DNA of 29,922 nucleotides from an uncultured Clostridium sp. Lineage in GTDB: Bacteria > Bacillota > Clostridia > Clostridiales > Clostridiaceae. The notes under the pieces are model-generated. The model searched no databases. It was given only the letters and a program-made list of their open reading frames with translations, and was not told where the DNA came from. A program made the position numbers and the translations under genes. Positions 8,015 through 15,606 of the stretch are shown piece after piece (position 1 is the first letter of the stretch; each line of letters starts with the position of its first letter). The DNA lies in contig NZ_CAKVJA010000032.1 in assembly GCF_934754925.1 (NCBI RefSeq), forward strand, positions 1-29,922, read 5' to 3'.

Positions 8015-8510
8015 CTCTAAGTTTTGCTATTTTATTAACTACGTCCTCTAAGCTTCCTGTGTTTTCAACTCTATAATCACAATAGTTTTTATAAAGATCA
8101 TATCTTTCATCATATAATTTATATAATACTTCTTTACCATTTGCTAGTAAAGGTCTCTTTTCAACTTCTATATCTCCTAAGATATTCTCTACTGGCCTAT
8201 CAATAAAAACTACTATAGAATTTTTCTTTAAATATTCTATATTTATTGCCTTTTTAACAACTCCTCCACCTGAAGAAATAATTGTCTTTTCTTTTTCGCC
8301 AAGCTCTTTACAAGTCTGAGTTTCTATATTTCTGAAATAATCTTCACCATTTTTAAATAATTCAATAATAGTCTTTCCTTGTTTTTCTTCAATATAGTAA
8401 TCCATATCTATAAACTTATACTTTAATTTATGTGAAAGTAAATTTCCTACCGTAGTCTTCCCACATCCAGGTAATCCTATTAGTGTAATACTCTTCTCCA
8501 TATCCTTCAT
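8010..8510 (-). CDS. aroK: Shikimate kinase
   Basis: Phosphorylates shikimate at O3 with ATP. The 166-residue protein is typical in length. It shows the Walker A loop GLPGCGKT (12-19), the DMDYYIE segment (shikimate-binding Asp), the SSGGGVV substrate loop, and the RPLL lid region with its arginine. The start ATG at 8510 follows TTAGGAG, which overlaps the stop codon of aroE (8521-8523), so translation of the two genes is probably coupled. The downstream end of the gene runs into heptamer element B, which supplies its stop codon. Confidence 0.93.
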   Translation of the reverse strand: MKDMEKSITLIGLPGCGKTTVGNLLSHKLKYKFIDMDYYIEEKQGKTIIELFKNGEDYFRNIETQTCKELGEKEKTIISSGGGVVKKAINIEYLKKNSIVVFIDRPVENILGDIEVEKRPLLANGKEVLYKLYDERYDLYKNYCDYRVENTGSLEDVVNKIAKLRE

Positions 8511-8520
8511 ACTCTATCTC

Positions 8521-9336
8521 CTAATTAAAATCTTTTGCCACCTCAGTGTATATATAATTTATTAATTCTTCACTTATATCCCTATCATTAAAGATAGCCT
8601 GACTTTTAACTGCTTGACCAACCAACATATGCAGTCCTCCTATAGCAATCTTTCCTTCTTCTATTGCTATTTGAAGAAATTTAGTTCTTGTAGGATTGTA
8701 TACTAAATCTACAGCCACCTCAAAGTTTTTTATTATATTATTATCAACTACAGATTTATCAACATTAGGATACATTCCAACAGGAGTTGTATTAATTATT
8801 ATATATCCATTTATATTAGCTAATTCATAATAATTAATTATTTCTATCCTTTTATTTATATTATTTAAGTTAATATTTTCTGGTGTCCTACTTGCAATAT
8901 ATATTTTTTCTACTCCATTATCTAATAAATAAGTAAGTACAGCTTTACATGCTCCACCAGATCCTAAGATAACTGCCGTTTTATTTTTTACATTTATATT
9001 TTTACTTTTAATCATAACTTCAATTCCAAAATAATCAGTATTATATCCATAAAGCTTATTGTCCTTTAACATTACTGTATTAACAGCGCCTATTCTAGTT
9101 GCTTCATCTGAAATACAATCTAAATATTTTATTATACTTTCTTTATATGGAATTGTAACATTAAATCCCTTTATCTTAAGTAACTTCACAGCTTCTACAA
9201 AATTGTCTAATTTATCTTTAGGAATCTCAAATAATTTATAAGCACCCTCGTTATTATTTTCCTCTAATATTATTTTATTGATTTTGGGAGATAAGCTATG
9301 ACTCAACTTTTCTCCTAATAATCCATAAAACTCCAT
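8521..9336 (-). CDS. aroE: Shikimate dehydrogenase
   Basis: NADPH-dependent reduction of 3-dehydroshikimate to shikimate. The 271-residue protein has the SHSLSP motif near the N-terminus (Ser14 and Ser16 bind the shikimate carboxylate), NVTIPYK (catalytic Lys), the NTDYFG segment (catalytic Asp), a GSGGACKAV nucleotide-binding loop, an NTTPVGM segment and a C-terminal GLHMLVGQA helix; all key residues are present. The RBS AGAGGTGATTAA precedes the ATG. It is followed directly by aroK and preceded by pheA, from which it is separated by a 125-base spacer holding heptamer-type element D. Confidence 0.94.
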   Translation of the reverse strand: MEFYGLLGEKLSHSLSPKINKIILEENNNEGAYKLFEIPKDKLDNFVEAVKLLKIKGFNVTIPYKESIIKYLDCISDEATRIGAVNTVMLKDNKLYGYNTDYFGIEVMIKSKNINVKNKTAVILGSGGACKAVLTYLLDNGVEKIYIASRTPENINLNNINKRIEIINYYELANINGYIIINTTPVGMYPNVDKSVVDNNIIKNFEVAVDLVYNPTRTKFLQIAIEEGKIAIGGLHMLVGQAVKSQAIFNDRDISEELINYIYTEVAKDFN

Positions 9337-9355
9337 TTAATCACCTCTTTAGGTT

Positions 9356-9474
9356 AATTAGGAATTAAGATTTTTAGTTAATAGTTTGTATTAAAACTCT
9401 CAATAGAATTTATAGCATATATTTATTAAATTAAGCATCTACTCAATTTCTTCTATAACTACTAACAACTAACT
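9356..9474. repeat. Heptamer-bounded intergenic element D (pheA / aroE junction)
   Basis: The left side has 7-mers AATTAGG, AATTAAG (9356-9369) and AGTTAAT, AGTTTGT (9376-9389). The right side, read on the minus strand, has AGTTAGT, TGTTAGT and AGTTATA (9454-9474). These right-hand units encode the last codons and TAG stop of pheA. The pattern is the same as elements A and B with a different, more degenerate heptamer sequence. Confidence 0.6.
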
Positions 9475-10625
9475 CCTTCATAGCATCCAAGTAATTTGAA
9501 GTATTCACTTTTCTCTTCAATTAACTTAATTGCTTTTTTAACATCTTCATTTTCTATATTACCTTCAAAATCTACATATAAAAGATATTGCCAAGGCTCA
9601 TCTTTACTTGGTCTAGATTCTATCTTTATCATATTAATATTATTTTCCGCAAAGTGTCTTAAAAGATTATATAAGGTACCTGCTTTATCATCTAGTGAAA
9701 ATACAACTGTAATCTTATTACACTCTTTAGATGATTCAAGCTTTCTTCCCACTATAATAAACTTTGTATGATTATTATCCTTATCATTTATTTCTTTTTC
9801 AATTACATCTAATCCATAAATTTTTGCTGCTCTTAAACTTGCAATAGCAGCTTTTGATTTATCATTAAGCTCTGAAATATATTTAGCACTTATAGCCGTA
9901 TTATGAAATGGTATAAGCTTTAAGTTACTTTGCTTATTTAAGAACTTTCTACTTTGTTCAAATCCTTGAGGATGAGAATATATTTCTTTTATATCTTTAA
10001 GTTTACTTCCTCTTATTCCTATTAAGTTTTGGTCTATTTTTATGCACTCTTCTCCAACTATATACAAACCATACTTAACTAGTAAATCATAAACAGTAGT
10101 TATTGCTCCTGTACATGAATTTTCTATGGGTAATATTCCATAATCTACTTCATTATTTTTTAAAGCTACAAATACATCCTCAAACTCTTCATAATCCGTA
10201 GTTGTATGATTTTCTCCAAAGTACTTAATCATAGCCTCTTCACTAAATGATCCTTTTACACCTTGATATCCAATTTTAATATTCATTAACTCTCTTTTAT
10301 TTTTGTTAGTTGATATATTTTCTCCTATAGAATCTATTATCTTAGTTTCTTTTTCATTATCCTCAATAATATCAGCTTGAAGACTTCTACTTAACTCCAT
10401 TAAATTAGTAAAAAACTTTTCTGTAAGCTTTGAATACTCCCTATTATTAAGTCTATTAATATTCTTTTGAATAACTTCAGCTTCTCTAGCTCCATTAAAA
10501 ATTGGAATATTATTTTCAATCTTATATTTTGCTACATTTACCGCTACATTCATTCTCTTTTCAAATAGTTCAACTAACTCTTTATCTATTTTATCAATTT
10601 CATTTCTGCATTCTAAAAGATCCAT
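9462..10625 (-). CDS. pheA: Bifunctional chorismate mutase / prephenate dehydratase (P-protein)
   Basis: Converts chorismate to prephenate and then to phenylpyruvate, the route to phenylalanine. The 387-residue product has an AroQ-type chorismate mutase at about 1-90 (LLECRNEIDKIDKELVELF start, GAREAEVI helix), a linker, prephenate dehydratase at about 115-290 (YQGVKGSFSEEA, ENSCTGAI, HPQGFEQ and the HTKF version of the catalytic TRF motif), and a C-terminal ACT domain at about 300-380 with AGTLYN and ESRP, the phenylalanine-binding signature. Feedback inhibition by Phe is therefore expected. It also supplies prephenate for tyrA, as no other mutase is seen here. GGAGGG precedes the ATG. The final codons lie in heptamer repeat units. 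A palindromic element occupies the gap from aroC. Confidence 0.95.
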   Translation of the reverse strand: MDLLECRNEIDKIDKELVELFEKRMNVAVNVAKYKIENNIPIFNGAREAEVIQKNINRLNNREYSKLTEKFFTNLMELSRSLQADIIEDNEKETKIIDSIGENISTNKNKRELMNIKIGYQGVKGSFSEEAMIKYFGENHTTTDYEEFEDVFVALKNNEVDYGILPIENSCTGAITTVYDLLVKYGLYIVGEECIKIDQNLIGIRGSKLKDIKEIYSHPQGFEQSRKFLNKQSNLKLIPFHNTAISAKYISELNDKSKAAIASLRAAKIYGLDVIEKEINDKDNNHTKFIIVGRKLESSKECNKITVVFSLDDKAGTLYNLLRHFAENNINMIKIESRPSKDEPWQYLLYVDFEGNIENEDVKKAIKLIEEKSEYFKLLGCYEGVSC

Positions 10626-10652
10626 GTTTTCCCTCCATATTCACTTTTAATT

Positions 10653-10700
10653 AATCCCAATATTTGTATGCTCCCCGGAGGTCGTTCCAATATTTGGATT
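10653..10700. repeat. GC-rich palindromic repeat P1 (aroC / pheA junction), permuted form
   Basis: The modules CCAATATTTG (10657-10666), CTCCCCGGAGG (10671-10681) and CCAATATTTGG (10687-10697) occur in this order. They are the building blocks of repeats P2 and P3, but here the GC module is central and the AT module flanks it. The repeat abuts the aroC stop codon (10701-10703). Confidence 0.65.
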
Positions 10701-11774
10701 TTACTGCATCAACTCTAAAATTCCAATGGCAGTTACTGCTTCTATAACTGGAAGTGCCCTTTGCACAATGCATGGATCATGTCTTCCTTCTATACTCAAC
10801 TTAGTTTCTTCCATTGTAGCTATATTAACAGTATTTTGTTCCTTAAATATTGATGCTGTTGGCTTTATTGCAACATTGAATACTATTGGCATTCCATTAG
10901 TTATTCCACCTAAAATTCCACCATTATTATTAGTTTTTGTTTTTATAGTTTTACCCTCTAAGTAATATTCATCATTGGCTTCTGAGCCCTTCATTTCAGA
11001 AATCTGAAAGCCTTTTCCAAATTCAATTCCTTTAACTGCTGGCACTGAAAACATTAAATGAGCTAATGTTGATTCTACTGAATCAAAGAATGGATTACCT
11101 ATTCCAGGCTTTATACCTAAAACAGCACACTCTATAGTTCCACCTATAGAATCCATGTCTTTCCTTGCTTTCATAACTTCTTCTCTCATTGCTTCTTCTA
11201 ATTTTGAATTAATTAAAGGTAATTCTTTTCCATTAAATGATGATATTAATTTTTCATTTATATCTACATCTAAAAAGCTTTTATCCTTAATACTTCCTAT
11301 AGAATTAACATGAGCTGCAATTACTATACCCTTACTTTCTAATATTTGCTTGCAAATAGCTCCCGCAAATACAAGTGGTGCAGTTATTCTACCTGAAAAA
11401 TGTCCTCCACCCCTATAATCATTAAAGCCATCATATCTTATAGCACCAGTATAATCTGCATGTCCTGGTCTCATTACATCTTTAAGCTTCGAATAATCCT
11501 TGGATTTAGTATTAGAATTTCTTATTATTGCACAAAGTGGTGTTCCTGTAGTTTTTCCTTCAAAATATCCACTTAATATTTCTGGTACATCTCCCTCTTT
11601 TCTTGGAGTTGATAATGGACTTTTTCCTGGTGCTCTTCTTGCCATTTCTACCATTACCTTATCCATATCAATATGAAATCCTGATGGTAATCCATCAATA
11701 TTTATTCCTATAGCATTTCCATGGGACTCTCCAAAAATAGATATTCTTATATTATTTCCCCACATTCCACTCAT
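10701..11774 (-). CDS. aroC: Chorismate synthase
   Basis: Eliminates phosphate from EPSP to give chorismate, using reduced FMN. The 357-residue protein contains the FGESHG N-terminal signature with its catalytic His, RRAPGKSPLSTPRKEGD, and RPGHADYTGAIRYD followed by the Gly-rich YRGGGHFSGR segment, with the C-terminal RHDPCIVQRALPV motif; the family is clear. The start ATG at 11774 has AGGAGG 8 bases upstream; a second ATG three codons later is less well placed. The first 23 bases overlap the 3' end of aroA, indicating translational coupling. It is followed by palindrome P1 and pheA. Confidence 0.95.
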   Translation of the reverse strand: MSGMWGNNIRISIFGESHGNAIGINIDGLPSGFHIDMDKVMVEMARRAPGKSPLSTPRKEGDVPEILSGYFEGKTTGTPLCAIIRNSNTKSKDYSKLKDVMRPGHADYTGAIRYDGFNDYRGGGHFSGRITAPLVFAGAICKQILESKGIVIAAHVNSIGSIKDKSFLDVDINEKLISSFNGKELPLINSKLEEAMREEVMKARKDMDSIGGTIECAVLGIKPGIGNPFFDSVESTLAHLMFSVPAVKGIEFGKGFQISEMKGSEANDEYYLEGKTIKTKTNNNGGILGGITNGMPIVFNVAIKPTASIFKEQNTVNIATMEETKLSIEGRHDPCIVQRALPVIEAVTAIGILELMQ

Positions 11775-13047
11775 GAACGTTTCCTCCTAAAACCTTAAAG
11801 TCTTCAAAGAAGTTTGGATAAGATTTAGCTATACATTCATAATCCTTTATAACTATTGGTTCTTCGCATCTTGTAGAAGCTATTGCTAAAGTCATAGCTA
11901 TTCTATGATCCTTATGACTCCATACTTCTACTCCACCCTTTAGCTTTTCTACTCCTGTAACTACTAATCCCTCTTCTTTTTCTATTATCTTAGCTCCTAA
12001 TTTATTTAACTCAGATGTTACTGCTGCAAGCCTATCACATTCCTTAATTCTAAGTCTTCCTGCATTTATTATTTCTGTTGTACCTTTTGTTAATGCAGCC
12101 ACTGCTGTAAGAACAGGTATGATATCTGGACATTGACTTCCATCAATTATTGTACTAGTTAATTCACCATTAGTAGTACCCCTTACCCCTATATCATTTG
12201 CATTAAATACAACATTCATTCTTTCTAATATATCAATTACTTCTTTATCACCTTGAAGAGAAGTTAAATCTAAATCCTTGCATAATACATCATTACCTAG
12301 GCTATCTGCACAAAGGAAAAATGCAGCTTGAGAATAATCTCCTTCAACTCTATAATTTTTCGCATTATATTTTTGATTTCCTTTAATAATAAACTCTCTA
12401 TAATTATTATTAATTATTTCTATTCCAAAATCACTTATTGCTTTTAATGTTAAGTCAATATATCCCTTTGACTCCATTTCAGTAGTAATTATAATTTTAG
12501 AATCTTCTTTTAATAATGGCAATGTAAATAATAATCCAGTTATAAATTGAGAGCTTACATTACCTTCTACCTCAAAAGTTCCAGCCTTTAATTCACCATC
12601 TATAACTAAATTAAGATTACCTTCTTCATAAGAATACTTAATTCCCTGTTCTTCAAATATATTATAATAAGTAGTTAATGGTCTTTTTCCTAAATTACCT
12701 CTACCTATAAACTTACTACTACCCTTAAATAATAGTGAAATAGGCACTAGAAATCTTAAAGTTGATCCTGATTCATTACAATCAATAATTCTAACTTCTT
12801 CTGCCTTCTCATTACTTCCATATGCTCCTATTACCTCAATATAATCTTTGTGCTTAACTATTTTAGCTCCTAAAGAATTCATTGCATCAATAGTTGCTAT
12901 AATATCATCTGAATAATCTATATTTTCTATAATGCATAATCCATCACTTAAAGCTGCACAAATAATTGCTCTATGTGCCATACTTTTTGAAGGTGGTATT
13001 TTTACCTCTCCCTTAAGCTTTGATGGATATATCTTTAAATCTGCCAT
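11752..13047 (-). CDS. aroA: 3-phosphoshikimate 1-carboxyvinyltransferase (EPSP synthase)
   Basis: Transfers the enolpyruvyl group of PEP to shikimate 3-phosphate. The 431-residue protein starts with the substrate-binding segment PSKSMAHRA near residue 19, has CNESGSTLRFL near 90, GKRPLTTY near 120, the VSSQFITGLL segment, and IKECDRLAA and SHKDHRIAM toward the C-terminus. All are hallmarks of AroA, with a divergent ESGSTLRF instead of NAGTAMRP, as in glyphosate-tolerant class II-like enzymes (inference). GAGGAGT precedes the ATG, 13 bases after the aroB stop. Its 3' end overlaps aroC by 23 bases. Confidence 0.95.
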   Translation of the reverse strand: MADLKIYPSKLKGEVKIPPSKSMAHRAIICAALSDGLCIIENIDYSDDIIATIDAMNSLGAKIVKHKDYIEVIGAYGSNEKAEEVRIIDCNESGSTLRFLVPISLLFKGSSKFIGRGNLGKRPLTTYYNIFEEQGIKYSYEEGNLNLVIDGELKAGTFEVEGNVSSQFITGLLFTLPLLKEDSKIIITTEMESKGYIDLTLKAISDFGIEIINNNYREFIIKGNQKYNAKNYRVEGDYSQAAFFLCADSLGNDVLCKDLDLTSLQGDKEVIDILERMNVVFNANDIGVRGTTNGELTSTIIDGSQCPDIIPVLTAVAALTKGTTEIINAGRLRIKECDRLAAVTSELNKLGAKIIEKEEGLVVTGVEKLKGGVEVWSHKDHRIAMTLAIASTRCEEPIVIKDYECIAKSYPNFFEDFKVLGGNVHEWNVGK

Positions 13048-13060
13048 ATCTACTCCTCTT

Positions 13061-14110
13061 TTATTCTTTAAAAAATTCTGCTGTAGTTTTATATATCTCT
13101 GAACTTCCTATTTCTTTTAAAATAATTATATTTAAATCATTCCCTAATTTCTTCTTATCTAAATTGATAGCTTCTAAAGTTTCTTCAATATTAACATCAA
13201 GTTCATATGGAAGATTATATTTAACTAAAATATCCTTAATTCTTTGGGAAGTTCCCTTTTTAGTTAATCCTTTTTCTTCACTAATTTTACTTATTACATA
13301 CATTCCAATGGCAACACCTTCACCATGACTATATTTAGTATAATTATAGTGTTGCTCTATGGCATGACCTAAAGTATGACCAAAGTTCAGAAGCATTCTT
13401 TCCCCTTTATCTTTTTCATCATTTTCCACAGCCTTCCTTTTTATATCGCAGCATTTGTGGATAACTACTTCCATATTACTTATCAATTGTTGATTATCTT
13501 CCATTTTTTCAAGATAATTAAAGAATTGTTCATCTTTAATGCATCCATATTTAATAACTTCCGCCATTCCATCTACAAAAAATCTATTATCTAATGTATT
13601 TAATACTTCAGGATCTATTAATACGCATTTGGGATGATAAAAACTTCCTACCAAGTTTTTTCCTCTATCTAAATCTACTGCTACTTTTCCTCCAACACTA
13701 CTATCAACTTGTGCTAAAAGTGATGTTGGTATTTGTACAAAGTCAACTCCTCTTAAATATGTAGAAGCTATAAATCCTGCTAGGTCTCCTATAACTCCTC
13801 CCCCTAATGCAATTATTAAATCACTTCTAGTTAAATTAAAATCTAGAATCTCATTATATACAACAGGTAATGTGTTAAAGTTCTTAGTTTCCTCACCTGG
13901 TTTTAATGATAATACCTTAACTTCAAAGTCACTACCCTTTAATTCATTACTAATTTTATCTCCATAATATTTATTTACATTATCATCTGTAATAATAAAT
14001 ATCTTCTTTCCCTTGTATACCTTTCTAATTTCTTCTGAAACTCTATTAATAAGTCCCTTTTCAATTATGATTGAATAACTTCTATCTTTTAAATCAACCT
14101 TTAGTTCCAT
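13061..14110 (-). CDS. aroB: 3-dehydroquinate synthase
   Basis: NAD-dependent cyclisation of DAHP to 3-dehydroquinate. The 349-residue protein has the GGGVIGDLAGFIASTYLRG core, IPTSLLAQVDSSVGGK with catalytic Lys, GKNLVGSFYHP, then GHTLGHAIE and HGEGVAIGM with the zinc-binding histidines; length and motifs are standard. The ATG at 14110 is chosen because AAAGGA precedes it; a TTG 11 codons upstream would have no comparable site and lies in the repeat-rich gap. It is 13 bases before aroA and about 120 bases after aroF copy 1, a gap that holds repeat element E. Confidence 0.95.
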   Translation of the reverse strand: MELKVDLKDRSYSIIIEKGLINRVSEEIRKVYKGKKIFIITDDNVNKYYGDKISNELKGSDFEVKVLSLKPGEETKNFNTLPVVYNEILDFNLTRSDLIIALGGGVIGDLAGFIASTYLRGVDFVQIPTSLLAQVDSSVGGKVAVDLDRGKNLVGSFYHPKCVLIDPEVLNTLDNRFFVDGMAEVIKYGCIKDEQFFNYLEKMEDNQQLISNMEVVIHKCCDIKRKAVENDEKDKGERMLLNFGHTLGHAIEQHYNYTKYSHGEGVAIGMYVISKISEEKGLTKKGTSQRIKDILVKYNLPYELDVNIEETLEAINLDKKKLGNDLNIIILKEIGSSEIYKTTAEFFKE

Positions 14111-14144
14111 ATTACCGTCCTTTCTTATTAAAGCAAAAATCAAG

Positions 14145-14224
14145 AGGTAAGAAGAAAACAGTTATTTTTTTAAGCTCAATAAATTTTAATCTATCTCTTA
14201 CCTTCCCGTTTTCACCTTTTATCT
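14145..14224. repeat. Heptamer-like intergenic element E (aroF1 / aroB junction)
   Basis: The left side has AGGTAAG, AAGAAAA (14145-14158). The right side, on the minus strand, reads AGGTGAA, AACGGGA, AGGTAAG with period 7 (14197-14217), so AGGTAAG and its complement face each other across a short AT-rich core. It is shorter and more degenerate than A and B, and assigned to the same structural type by its architecture. Confidence 0.5.
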
Positions 14225-14229
14225 AAAAA

Positions 14230-15243
14230 TTAAATTTCTCTTCCTACAGCTGTCGCTATCATCTTTAAATCTTCCATTAATTTTGCAAATACATCTGGCT
14301 TTAATGATTGTTGTCCATCACACAATGCTTTTTGTGGATCATTATGAACCTCAATTATAAGTCCATCAGCACCTACAGCTATTGCTGCCTTTGATAATGG
14401 TTCTACCATCCACCACTTTCCTGCAGAGTGACTTGGATCAATTACTACTGGTAAGTGACTTAATTTTTTAATTGCTGGCACAGCACTTAAATCTAAGGTA
14501 TTTCTTGTATATGTTTCAAAAGTTCTTATTCCCCTTTCACAAAGAATAACTTGCTCATTACCACCAGCCATGATGTATTCTGCACTCATTAATAATTCTT
14601 CTATGGTTGCAGATAAGCCTCTCTTTAAAAGTATTGGCTTATTAATTTTACCTAACTCTTTTAATAAATCAAAATTTTGCATATTTCTTGCGCCTACTTG
14701 AATTATATCAGCTTTTTCAATAAATGTTTCTATATCATATGGTGACATAAGTTCTGTCACTATTGGTAATCCTGTTTTAGCTTTTGCTTCATTTAATAAT
14801 TCTAAACCTTCATATTTTAACCCTTGGAAACTATATGGAGAAGTTCTTGGTTTAAATGCCCCACCTCTTAAGAAACTAGCTCCATGTTTTTTTACTTCAT
14901 TCGCAACTAGTGCTATTTGTTCTTTATTTTCAACTGAGCAAGGTCCAGCTATTACTGCAATTTTATTTCCTCCAATAGTATGACCATTAATATCAATTAC
15001 TGTATTTTCTGGATGAAATAATCTATTTGCCTTCTTAAAAGGTTCTTGAACATGCATTACTCTTTCAACATTAGGATTAGCTTCAATATATGAAGGATCT
15101 ATTCTTGTTGTATCTCCAACTAATCCTAATATACTCATTTCTGTACCAGTAACAGGATTTACTGTTACACCTAGAGCTTCTAATTCTCCTGTTAATTTCT
15201 TAATTGCTTCATTGCTTGTTTTTGGTTTTAATATTACTACCAT
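14230..15243 (-). CDS. aroF: 3-deoxy-7-phosphoheptulonate (DAHP) synthase, first gene of the aro operon
   Basis: First enzyme of the shikimate pathway and first gene of the nine-gene operon. 337 residues: a ferredoxin-like regulatory domain (about 1-70), then the catalytic barrel with AGPCSVE, LRGGAFKPRTSPYSFQG, QVGARNMQN, VIDPSHSAG and IIEVHNDP carrying the metal ligands. The start ATG has AAAGGGGG upstream. It is the direct target of the leader attenuator at 15274-15571: a terminator hairpin ends about 30 bases before the start codon, so transcription of the whole operon passes this control point. A paralogue of equal length is encoded at 6839-7852. Confidence 0.95.
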   Translation of the reverse strand: MVVILKPKTSNEAIKKLTGELEALGVTVNPVTGTEMSILGLVGDTTRIDPSYIEANPNVERVMHVQEPFKKANRLFHPENTVIDINGHTIGGNKIAVIAGPCSVENKEQIALVANEVKKHGASFLRGGAFKPRTSPYSFQGLKYEGLELLNEAKAKTGLPIVTELMSPYDIETFIEKADIIQVGARNMQNFDLLKELGKINKPILLKRGLSATIEELLMSAEYIMAGGNEQVILCERGIRTFETYTRNTLDLSAVPAIKKLSHLPVVIDPSHSAGKWWMVEPLSKAAIAVGADGLIIEVHNDPQKALCDGQQSLKPDVFAKLMEDLKMIATAVGREI

Positions 15244-15273
15244 TTAAAATGCCCCCTTTAAATTTAAAATTAT

Positions 15274-15304
15274 ATAAAAAAAGAGAACCCTTAATGAGTT
15301 CTCT
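15274..15304 (-). terminator. Attenuator terminator in the aroF leader
   Basis: On the minus strand AGAGAACTC (15296-15304) pairs with GGGTTCTCT (15282-15290) around a 5-base loop, followed directly by T-rich sequence (T6 at 15276-15281). It lies between the promoter and aroF, with no gene end before it other than the leader peptide, so it is a leader terminator. Its 5' arm overlaps ACTCATT (15293-15299), which is complementary to the end of the leader peptide reading frame. Confidence 0.85.
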
Positions 15305-15368
15305 ACTATAAACTATGCTTTAAATACACTTTTAGACTTTTAGCTATTAAGATATATAAAAAGGTTCG

Positions 15369-15500
15369 CTAAACACTCATTAGAAAATATCTATATTTAT
15401 TTTTGCAAAAGAAATAGCCAGCGCTAAAATAAAAGCCCCAGAATATAAAGTAAAAAAATCTATTAAATTTTGCAATTAAATTCTTTTCTAACCCTTTCAT
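15369..15500 (-). CDS. Aromatic-rich leader peptide of the aro operon (attenuation)
   Basis: A 43-codon reading frame from ATG at 15500 to TAG at 15369, preceded by AAGAGGT 7 bases upstream and located about 40 bases after the promoter. Sixteen of 43 residues are aromatic (10 Phe, 5 Tyr, 1 Trp). Residues 15-25 contain nine aromatics with the sequence FFYFIFWGFYF. The codons for residues 40-42 contain AATGAGT (15375-15381), exactly complementary to ACTCATT in the 5' arm of the downstream terminator. This is the classical layout: a ribosome held at Phe/Tyr/Trp codons leaves AATGAGT free to form the antiterminator, while one reaching the stop codon covers it and the terminator forms. The reading frame, hairpin and complementarity are seen; the mechanism is inferred from known pheA/trp-type attenuators. 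A functional small hydrophobic protein is the alternative. Confidence 0.8.
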   Translation of the reverse strand: MKGLEKNLIAKFNRFFYFIFWGFYFSAGYFFCKNKYRYFLMSV

Positions 15501-15542
15501 AATATATACCTCTTTTTATTTTTATGAATTTACTTTTTCTTT

Positions 15543-15571
15543 ATTCTAACCACATTTAACCATATTGTCAA
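15543..15571 (-). promoter_or_regulatory. Sigma-A promoter of the aro operon
   Basis: On the minus strand a perfect -35 TTGACA (15566-15571) is separated by exactly 17 bases from TAGAAT (15543-15548). Transcription would start near 15536, about 35 bases before the leader peptide ATG. It is the only strong promoter I can see for the nine-gene operon. Confidence 0.85.
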
Positions 15572-15606
15572 TCTTTTTACATATAACTTTCCTTATTTTA
15601 TATTAC

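Noticed and set aside
15274..15540. T-box riboswitch upstream of aroF
   Set aside because: No TGGTACCGCG-type core or specifier stem is present; the leader instead has an aromatic-rich reading frame.
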